Assembly: GCA_964449295.1 (NCBI GenBank)
Contig: CAYUZN010000024.1
Location: 1-19,693 of the forward strand
DNA length: 19,693 bases
Direction: 5' to 3'
Source of the DNA: CANJJB01 sp964449295
GTDB taxonomy: Bacteria; Chlamydiota; Chlamydiia; Chlamydiales; Rhabdochlamydiaceae
Below are positions 13,994-19,693 of the stretch, in pieces; position 1 is the stretch's first letter; each line of letters opens with the position of its first letter. Position numbers and translations under genes: made by a program. The notes under the pieces are model-generated. The model did not search any database and was not told the origin of the DNA. It saw nothing but the letters and a program-made list of their open reading frames with translations.

Positions 13994-14869
13994 TTACAAA
14001 AATTCGACATCTTGATCAGACAATAACTCAGTAACTCTCTCCCAACAATTCAGCAATAAAAAGGAGGCCCCTTCAAGCTCTCCATATGCTATAGCCCTTA
14101 ATTTTTTAAGAAATTCTTTAACAATTTCATTCGAAAGTTCGTTAAGTGGATCGGGGGTTTTAATCACGTTTTCTAAAAGTTTCATGTCTGTTTCACTAAC
14201 TGTTTCTTTTCTTAAAGACTTAATAGCTTCTACAGTTTTTGACTTAAAAAAAGCAGGAATGCGCTCCCCTTTTTTGTGTCCGAAAGAATAGATAAAAACA
14301 GCTTTAGTTAAGACGAAAGGAATAATCTCTGCCTCACAAATCTTGACAGATTCTCTAGTTTCAGCAGATGTCTCAGATAATACATCATTAACAATTAATT
14401 GAGCTCCAGACTCAATTAATGAACCTACAGTAAAAGATTTCCACGCCTTCTCAAATTCTTTAGAAAAATCATTTCTTGCCCTTGTATGACTCTTCACTTT
14501 GATAAAAAATAAATTGTTAATTTTCACATCAATTGCCCAAACAAACACCCAGGCACTACTGTTCATAAGATCAAACACCTTATCGGTGAGTTTATTCTCA
14601 CCGATCCCCAAAACTCCACAACAGCAAATAAAATATACATAAGCCACTGTTTCCGCTATCGATATCGCAAGCAATACATTTAATCCTATGTCTGTAATTA
14701 TAATTTTCTTTAACTGATTGCCAAAATCTTGGATTGGAAGGGATCGAAACCATACCGTTGTTGAGGGAGCTTCAAAAGAGGCAGTCACTCCACCTTCCCT
14801 ATAAAAATTTCTCCAATGAACTAGGGAACTCATATTGCCTAAAATATAACTTGAACAACTTACCATCAT
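13994..14869 (-). CDS. Lineage-specific membrane protein of unknown function
   Basis: This is a 291-residue protein. A hydrophobic stretch at about 56-90 contains a Cys-Cys-Cys cluster (82-84), and a weaker one lies at about 104-124. The rest is a charged, helical cytoplasmic-type domain rich in Lys and Glu. There is no cleavable signal peptide. No catalytic motif or known domain is recognisable. ATG 14869 has AGGA with a 4-nt gap. The next codon is also ATG, with a slightly better 7-nt spacing. A clear promoter lies just upstream. The gene is transcribed alone, divergent from miaB, and ends 96 nt before the rplM start codon. Its base composition looks more AT-rich than neighbouring miaB, as is common for lineage-restricted genes, but I have not computed this. 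Confidence 0.6.
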   Translation of the reverse strand: MMVSCSSYILGNMSSLVHWRNFYREGGVTASFEAPSTTVWFRSLPIQDFGNQLKKIIITDIGLNVLLAISIAETVAYVYFICCCGVLGIGENKLTDKVFDLMNSSAWVFVWAIDVKINNLFFIKVKSHTRARNDFSKEFEKAWKSFTVGSLIESGAQLIVNDVLSETSAETRESVKICEAEIIPFVLTKAVFIYSFGHKKGERIPAFFKSKTVEAIKSLRKETVSETDMKLLENVIKTPDPLNELSNEIVKEFLKKLRAIAYGELEGASFLLLNCWERVTELLSDQDVEFL

Positions 14870-14889
14870 AAAATCCTTTTTTTCGATCT

Positions 14890-14918
14890 ATTTTAAGCTT
14901 ATTTTTATAAAACTTCAA
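14890..14918 (-). promoter_or_regulatory. Sigma-70-type promoter of the 14869 gene
   Basis: On the minus strand, TTGAAG (14918-14913) and TAAAAT (14895-14890) are separated by exactly 17 bp. AAGGA and the start codon of the membrane protein gene follow within about 20 nt of the -10 box. Confidence 0.55.
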
Positions 14919-14953
14919 TTGTTAAAAAGTGGCATTTTGTATTACTCTGATCC

Positions 14954-14963
14954 TCCTTAAGGA
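14954..14963 (+). promoter_or_regulatory. Palindrome covering the miaB Shine-Dalgarno
   Basis: TCCTTAAGGA is a perfect 10-bp palindrome that contains the AAGGA ribosome binding site. A slightly wider pairing of ATCCT with AGGAT is also possible. If it folds in RNA it would partly mask the ribosome binding site. The stem is short, so the effect may be small. Confidence 0.25.
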
Positions 14964-14973
14964 TGAAATATTT

Positions 14974-16314
14974 ATGCAACAGTTAAAGAAATTTTTTATT
15001 CGCACTTATGGCTGTCAGATGAATGAACTTGACTCAGAGATCATGGTAGGGCTTTTGCATAAAAGAGGCCTTGAGCGCACCCAGGATGAAAATGAGGCCG
15101 ATCTTCTGATCTTTAATACGTGTTCTATTAGAGACCTGGCTGAGAGAAAAGTCATGGGTAAAATCGGTAAAATGGGAAATAAGAAAAAGCGGGCCTTGAT
15201 CGGCGTTACCGGCTGCATGGCGATGGCTAAAAAAGAAACTTTATTCCGAAAGTTGCCCCACATCGACTTTGTGATTGGAACCAATAATATCTCAGACCTG
15301 AATGATGTGCTCGATGAGGTTCTCCTATCAGGCAGACAAATGATCCGTACCGATGATCAATTTGAGGAAAATCTCGATTATTTAGCTGCTAAACGAGATG
15401 ACCCCGTGAAGGCCTTTGTCTCGATCATTCGCGGATGTGATAAATTTTGCACCTACTGTGTTGTGCCTTATACAAGAGGGCAAGAAGTCTCAAGATCTCC
15501 CGAGAGCATTGAAGAGGAATGCAGGCGCCTTGTTGGTAACGGATACAAAGAAATAACTTTACTTGGTCAGAATGTGAATAGCTACGGTAAAGACAAGCCT
15601 GAATGGAACTGCCTCTTCCATGACCTTCTCTATCGCCTTGATAAAATTCCCGGTCTTGAAAGGGTACGTTTTATGACCTCCCACCCTGTTGATATTACCG
15701 TGAATCTCATGGAGGCCATTAGAGATTTGCCTTCTGTCTGCGAGTTTGTTCATTTTCCGATCCAAGCAGGCTCAAACCGTATTCTGAAAAAGATGCACCG
15801 AATTTACACGGTAGAACAATACCTCGAAAAAGTAGCCCTCATCCGCAGCATTGTGCCCGATGTAACCTTGGGAACCGACATTATCGTTGGTTTTTCGACA
15901 GAAACAGAGGAAGAATTTCAACAGACGTACGATATTTTCAAACAGATTAGATACTCGGTTGCTTTCATCTTTGCCTACAGCGCACGGAAAGGAACGCCTG
16001 CCTTTCGCTGGAAAGATGACATCCCGGAAGAGGTGAAAAATGACAGACTTCAAAGGCTTCTGGCTCTTCACAACGAGATCTGCCAAGAAGACCGGCAAAA
16101 TATGTTAGGCAGGGACGTGGAAGTCCTTGTTGAAAAGCGTAACCGCGAAGAGTCCTTTCTTAAAGGGCGCACCAGATGCTGGAAGAACGTTGTCTTTAAG
16201 GGGGATGATCAGCTGATTGGCTCGTTGCAAACGGTTAAGGTTCATGGGTATAATCACCAAACGCTTCTTGCAGAACTGCCTGAGAGAAAAGAGGCACGCT
16301 TAGCGGTTATATAA
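14974..16314 (+). CDS. miaB: tRNA-2-methylthio-N6-dimethylallyladenosine synthase
   Basis: This is a 446-residue radical-SAM methylthiotransferase that adds a methylthio group to isopentenyladenosine-37 of tRNAs reading UNN codons. The N-terminal UPF0004 domain carries the auxiliary-cluster cysteines Cys14 (TYGCQMN), Cys50 (NTCSIR) and Cys81 (GCMA). The radical-SAM motif is CDKFCTYC, with Cys155, Cys159 and Cys162. TRGQEVSRSPE (167-177) and LGQNVNSYG are MiaB-type, and a C-terminal TRAM domain ends near ELP. The frame is open up to 14929, but the first 15 residues of that version are not MiaB-like, so ATG 14974 is used, giving the normal family start QLKKFFIRTYGCQMN. AAGGA lies about 10 nt upstream, partly inside a TCCTTAAGGA palindrome. 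It pairs functionally with MiaA, which is not in this window. Confidence 0.96.
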   Translation: MQQLKKFFIRTYGCQMNELDSEIMVGLLHKRGLERTQDENEADLLIFNTCSIRDLAERKVMGKIGKMGNKKKRALIGVTGCMAMAKKETLFRKLPHIDFVIGTNNISDLNDVLDEVLLSGRQMIRTDDQFEENLDYLAAKRDDPVKAFVSIIRGCDKFCTYCVVPYTRGQEVSRSPESIEEECRRLVGNGYKEITLLGQNVNSYGKDKPEWNCLFHDLLYRLDKIPGLERVRFMTSHPVDITVNLMEAIRDLPSVCEFVHFPIQAGSNRILKKMHRIYTVEQYLEKVALIRSIVPDVTLGTDIIVGFSTETEEEFQQTYDIFKQIRYSVAFIFAYSARKGTPAFRWKDDIPEEVKNDRLQRLLALHNEICQEDRQNMLGRDVEVLVEKRNREESFLKGRTRCWKNVVFKGDDQLIGSLQTVKVHGYNHQTLLAELPERKEARLAVI

Positions 16315-16326
16315 TTTATTTTTTAA

Positions 16327-16358
16327 TGTTCGAACAAGGTCTATTTATAGTAAACTAT
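16327..16358. promoter_or_regulatory. Two short dyads upstream of the second paralogue pair
   Basis: TGTTCGAACA (16327-16336) is a perfect palindrome. ATAGT-AA-ACTAT (16347-16358) is a 5-bp-arm dyad 10 bp further on. Both lie in the 67-bp gap between miaB and the first polytopic membrane gene. They could be regulator sites. No convincing promoter hexamer pair was found, so the two genes may be read through from miaB. Confidence 0.25.
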
Positions 16359-16381
16359 CTTTTTTTATAAGGAGAATTAAG

Positions 16382-17227
16382 ATGCATATAGCTGGTAGCT
16401 TTCTTAAAACGTGCGCAGACAACCTCCCTGCAGCGTCGCCGTTCTTATTTGGATATAATAATATTATACAAGGCAACGCTGTTTCACACTTTTTCTGGAA
16501 AACAATCGATCCATCATTACCCTCTAGTCTTGATCTTTCTTTCAATCTACTGTCAAGAAATGTTTTGAAAGAACACTATGTGTGTCTCCAAACATCAGTA
16601 TCTTTTATAAAAACACACTGGAAAAAACACGTATTATTTTTTTTGTATACATCGCTGGTGTTACCTAAAATATCCAAGATTTCTGCCTATTCTACTGTAT
16701 TTTTTGATGACAAGACTTTTCTTCTAAGAAAAGAAGACGCCCTCCTCTCTAAAATAAGATTAATATTTCCTATAACAGCTATTGCAGTTACAACATATGT
16801 CAGTAAGTACTGCTTTAGTTTAGCAACTTCTTCTTTGCTTAAAAAACGTCAAGCTCCTTGGCTCACTCTAGCTGCTTACACATCTATTTATTATTTTCAT
16901 ATGCTTATTGTGGCATCTTTTATAAACCCTATCCCAAGAGAAGATGTTGACACGTCCCATAAAGGATCTTTACTCAACTTAGCGGATGGTCTCGATCATC
17001 TTCTTTTTTCTTCTAATGAGCTTAGTTCAAAGCGAAATTATCAACCAACGCTTAATCAAGACACTGCTAAAATCACGCAGTTGATAAATGTCTTGATAAC
17101 ATGTGTGTTTATTCGTAGTCGAAATCAAAATCCATTTGTAAGATTTTCTATCATAGCACCCGTCTCTATTTTGATCTCAAAGATAGTAAACCGCTGCTTG
17201 TTTAGTCATATCTCAAGGAGAGTATGA
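16382..17227 (+). CDS. Polytopic membrane protein of unknown function (paralogue 1)
   Basis: This is a 281-residue protein with about four or five hydrophobic segments (near 83-97, 125-150, 158-183, 232-244 and 254-270), short basic loops and no cleavable signal peptide. The C-terminal third holds SLLNLADGLDHLLFSSNE (196-213), then LITCVF (238-243) and VNRCLFS (269-275), elements shared in order with the next gene. No enzymatic or transporter motif is recognisable. The start ATG 16382 has a strong AAGGAG about 8 nt upstream. It is followed after 1 nt by its paralogue, so the two form an operon. Like other lineage-specific genes here it is AT-rich beside miaB. An envelope or inclusion-membrane role is possible but unproven. 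Confidence 0.6.
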   Translation: MHIAGSFLKTCADNLPAASPFLFGYNNIIQGNAVSHFFWKTIDPSLPSSLDLSFNLLSRNVLKEHYVCLQTSVSFIKTHWKKHVLFFLYTSLVLPKISKISAYSTVFFDDKTFLLRKEDALLSKIRLIFPITAIAVTTYVSKYCFSLATSSLLKKRQAPWLTLAAYTSIYYFHMLIVASFINPIPREDVDTSHKGSLLNLADGLDHLLFSSNELSSKRNYQPTLNQDTAKITQLINVLITCVFIRSRNQNPFVRFSIIAPVSILISKIVNRCLFSHISRRV

Positions 17228-17228
17228 A

Positions 17229-18029
17229 ATGGTTGTAGCTATAGGTCATAGTCTAAGGAAATTACATAACAAAGTTGAAACCGCAAGTCTTGCTTTTTCT
17301 TATGCTGGATACATTTATTCTCCGCTTATTCGCTTTGAGCAATTGATTTCACAAGTAACCAAGCAAGAAAAGATAGGTTTCTTCAATCCTAAAAGATTAT
17401 CTTTTTTTGTCTTTGAAAATTTCATTCAGGCGCAAATTCTCTCCAAAATCCAAAATGATTTTAAACTACCACTACTAGTGCTTATAACAATTCCTTTTGA
17501 AAATCTGATCAATAAGCCCGCTAAATGCTCTCACATCTTGCTTGACATAAGCCTCCTTGCTTGCCCTCTTGCAGCTATTGCAGGGAGTATGTATTTAGCC
17601 AATCGCATCTTTCAACGCACCTTTGTGTTGCTAGGTAAAACACCTGAGACTTCGTGGTCACTTAAATTTAAATGTGCAGCTTTCTTGGTTTATAGCGTCT
17701 ATGAATTCAGTTTGGATTATTTTTCAAAAAACAACTACGATCCGAAGTTTAAATCACTAGTTAATTTAGGAGATAGACTCGATCAGATATTTTTTACTCA
17801 AAATGAGATTAAATTAATTCCCAGACTAGAGAAACCAAATAAAACACTCATGTCCCTCTTTTCACTCATAACAAATTGTGTTTTATCTATTCCACGCCTT
17901 AAAATAAATACCTACAACCCGTTTTGGGTCTCTGGTATTCAGGTAGTCCTGTTATCTGTGACATCACGCTTAGTTGATCGCTGCCTCTTGAGCAGTGCTC
18001 AATACGATCTTAAGAAATCAAAACAATAA
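17229..18029 (+). CDS. Polytopic membrane protein of unknown function (paralogue 2)
   Basis: This is a 266-residue protein with hydrophobic segments near 80-92, 103-127, 148-160, 208-220 and 234-250. The C-terminal third repeats the landmarks of the upstream gene: SLVNLGDRLDQIFFTQNE (176-193), LITNCVLS (213-220), NPFWVSG (230-236) and VDRCLLS (249-255). The two share the pattern SL.NL.D.LD...F..NE and V.RCL.S, so they arose by duplication. The N-terminal halves have diverged almost beyond recognition by eye. AAGGAG (17215-17220) sits 8 nt before ATG 17229, inside the upstream gene. The stop overlaps the convergent ligA end by 12 nt. The function is unknown. Confidence 0.6.
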   Translation: MVVAIGHSLRKLHNKVETASLAFSYAGYIYSPLIRFEQLISQVTKQEKIGFFNPKRLSFFVFENFIQAQILSKIQNDFKLPLLVLITIPFENLINKPAKCSHILLDISLLACPLAAIAGSMYLANRIFQRTFVLLGKTPETSWSLKFKCAAFLVYSVYEFSLDYFSKNNYDPKFKSLVNLGDRLDQIFFTQNEIKLIPRLEKPNKTLMSLFSLITNCVLSIPRLKINTYNPFWVSGIQVVLLSVTSRLVDRCLLSSAQYDLKKSKQ

Positions 18030-19693
18030 CATCTGCTCAAATTCTTTTTCAGACAATATAGAAATAGTCAGCTTTTTAGCTTTATCGAGCTTTGAGCCTG
18101 CGTCATCGCCTGCAAGGACGTAGTCGGTGTTTTGAGAGACAGAGCCTGTCACTTTCCCACCTCGCTCTTTGATGAGATCGGTGGCTTGAGATCTGGTGTA
18201 GTTTTGAAGTGTGCCTGTGAGCACAAATGTTTTTCCAGAAAAAGGGTGATCTGTGCGTTTTTGTCTTGTGGGCGCTTGAGGGTTAACGCCTGCTTTGAGA
18301 AGAGCTTCTATTTCTTTAAGATGGGATCTATCTTGAAAATAGTGCACAAGTGCTTGTGCCATCTTCTCTCCAATACCGTCAATTGCGAGAAACTCCTCTT
18401 CGTTCATAGAAAAAAGTTTGTCAATTGATCTTGCCTCATCTGCCAAACGCTCAGCACTCTCTTCTCCGATGTAGCGAATGCCAAGAGCCATAATAAATTT
18501 GGCAAGAGAGGGCGTGCGGGAGGCTTCAATACTGGCTAAGAGATTTTGGATCGATTTTTCTTTAAAGCCATCTAGCTTGGAGAGATCTTGCTCTGTCAGT
18601 GAATAGATATCTGAGATGTGATGAACAAGACCTTTTCTGACAAGTTGCTCAACCACTTTAATGCCTAAATGATCGATATCCATCGCATCTTTACTGGCAA
18701 AATAAGCAAGACGGCCAATTTGTTGCTCTATGCAGCCTTGCGTATTAGGACACCGCACCGCAACCTCCCCTTCCTGATGGATCACAGATGTGCCACAGCA
18801 AGGGCACTTTGAAGGCATTTTCCAAGGATGGCTATTAGATGAGCGTCTTGTTTGATCAACGGAAACGACTTTGGGGATCACATCTCCCCCTTTTTCGATT
18901 GTCACAAAGTCACCGATGCGAATGTCTTTCCGTTCCACTTCTTCTTGATTGTGAAGAGTGGCTCTTGCAATGGTGCTTCCTGCTAAAGAGACAGGCTCAA
19001 GTTCTGCAACCGGTGTTAAAACACCTGTTCTACCCACCTGAACGGTGATGTCGCAGATTTTTGTGATCGCTTGTTCAGGTGCAAATTTATAGGCAACAGC
19101 CCACCTGGGATTTTTACTCGTTTTACCAAGCATCGGTTGATACTTCAACTCATCGACCTTGATCACAATGCCGTCGATATCAAATGGTAGATGATCTCGT
19201 GTTTTTGCAATTTTTTGAGCAAACTGCAAAATCTCATCTGCCGTGTGACATCTTAAGATATGGTCTGTGGCAAAAACAGGAAGGCCGAGCTGTTTCAAAA
19301 ATTTGTGCACTTCGTGTTGAGTTGAGATAACAGGTTTATCTGTCTCTGCAAGACCGTAGAAGACAGCAGATAGTTGTCTTCTAGCAGCTTCTTGAGGATC
19401 AAGTAATTTTAAAGAGCCCGCAGCTGCATTCCGAGGATTGGCCCACGGCTCTTCCCCTTCCTCTTCTTTTTGTTGATTCTGCTTTTGAAAGACGGCGTGT
19501 GTCATGTAAACTTCGCCTCTTATTTCTAGCACATCGGGAATATGAGATGAGGATAGCTCAAGCGGAAGAGATCTAATTGTTTTCATGTTGGCTGTGATGT
19601 CATCCCCTTTTTTACCATCTCCCCTTGTGAGCGCGCGCACGTAAAGTCCTTGTTCATAACGCACAGAGACGGCAACGCCATCCATTTTAAGTT
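18018..19693 (-). CDS. ligA: NAD-dependent DNA ligase LigA (N-terminus off the right edge)
   Basis: About 557 residues of the C-terminal part are visible of a protein normally near 660. The enzyme seals nicks in DNA using NAD+ in replication and repair. The first complete codons read LKMDG, so the adenylated lysine of the KxDG motif lies at 19688-19686, just inside the edge. Numbered from the Met of KMDG, EIRGEVYM is at 54-61, WANPRNAAAGSL at 81-92, the DGIVIK motif at 171-176 and KNPRWAVAYKF at 191-201. The OB fold follows, then the zinc finger with Cys294, Cys297, Cys312 and Cys318, helix-hairpin-helix repeats (IDGIGEKMA), and a C-terminal BRCT domain from about 480. All expected domains are present and there is no break. 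It overlaps the convergent membrane gene by 12 nt. Confidence 0.97.
   Translation of the reverse strand, partial: LKMDGVAVSVRYEQGLYVRALTRGDGKKGDDITANMKTIRSLPLELSSSHIPDVLEIRGEVYMTHAVFQKQNQQKEEEGEEPWANPRNAAAGSLKLLDPQEAARRQLSAVFYGLAETDKPVISTQHEVHKFLKQLGLPVFATDHILRCHTADEILQFAQKIAKTRDHLPFDIDGIVIKVDELKYQPMLGKTSKNPRWAVAYKFAPEQAITKICDITVQVGRTGVLTPVAELEPVSLAGSTIARATLHNQEEVERKDIRIGDFVTIEKGGDVIPKVVSVDQTRRSSNSHPWKMPSKCPCCGTSVIHQEGEVAVRCPNTQGCIEQQIGRLAYFASKDAMDIDHLGIKVVEQLVRKGLVHHISDIYSLTEQDLSKLDGFKEKSIQNLLASIEASRTPSLAKFIMALGIRYIGEESAERLADEARSIDKLFSMNEEEFLAIDGIGEKMAQALVHYFQDRSHLKEIEALLKAGVNPQAPTRQKRTDHPFSGKTFVLTGTLQNYTRSQATDLIKERGGKVTGSVSQNTDYVLAGDDAGSKLDKAKKLTISILSEKEFEQMLLF

Noticed and set aside
14929..14973. 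15-residue extension of MiaB
   Set aside because: The first residues are not MiaB-like and would include the ribosome binding region. ATG 14974 fits the family start.
15772..16098. 108-codon minus-strand frame inside miaB
   Set aside because: It is fully antisense to a well-conserved gene and has no recognisable domain.
1..19693. tRNA genes, CRISPR arrays, insertion sequences
   Set aside because: No cloverleaf-type sequence, regularly spaced 25-40 bp identical repeats, transposase motifs or terminal inverted repeats were seen. The 33-bp array is contiguous without spacers, so it is not CRISPR.

Overview
The window looks like part of the chromosome of an obligate intracellular, chlamydia-like bacterium, most likely an environmental or amoeba-associated member of the Chlamydiae. 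The grounds are the AT-rich, tightly packed genes and the mix of housekeeping genes (trxB, rplM-rpsI, miaB, ligA) with lineage-restricted small membrane proteins. A eukaryote-type sterol delta-7 reductase and a zeta-toxin-type module also fit. The assignment rests on gene content and protein features, not on a 16S gene or a database search.

Left part (1-3063). At the edge is the 5' end of a secreted protein, probably a GH3 (NagZ-type) glycosidase, on the minus strand. Next comes a decayed toxin-antitoxin pair: an intact small antitoxin-like gene overlaps a zeta-toxin start that stops just after its P-loop. A PDZ-less HtrA-like protease follows, also on the minus strand. A divergent promoter then drives a three-gene plus-strand cluster: a secreted-protein gene broken by one in-frame TGA, a small multi-pass membrane protein and an alpha/beta hydrolase.

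Middle part (3052-11455). A minus-strand pair holds thioredoxin reductase and a beta-barrel-like outer-membrane protein that overlaps its 3' end. A plus-strand potABCD operon encodes a complete spermidine/putrescine ABC importer. It is followed by a sterol delta-7 reductase gene with a GTG start behind a strong Shine-Dalgarno site. This is the clearest candidate for transfer from a eukaryote. Convergent to it is an AAA+/DUF4143 ATPase preceded by three imperfect 33-bp tandem repeats that end exactly at its start codon, next to a 12-bp-arm inverted repeat. That array is the most unusual non-coding structure here.

Right part (11521-19693). A small two-helix membrane protein abuts a minus-strand operon rplM-rpsI-X-Y. 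X and Y are paralogous two-TM proteins with no clear relatives that I recognise. A promoter for this operon is visible. Beyond it are a lineage-specific membrane protein (minus, clear promoter), miaB (plus), a second pair of paralogous polytopic membrane proteins (plus), and the C-terminal part of ligA (minus), which runs off the right edge beginning at its catalytic KxDG lysine.

Two general points stand out. All four convergent gene junctions overlap or abut, leaving no room for an ordinary intergenic terminator. Two separate operons carry tandem-duplicated membrane proteins of unknown function, which are candidates for host-interaction (inclusion-membrane or envelope) functions. I found no tRNA, rRNA, CRISPR array or insertion sequence.
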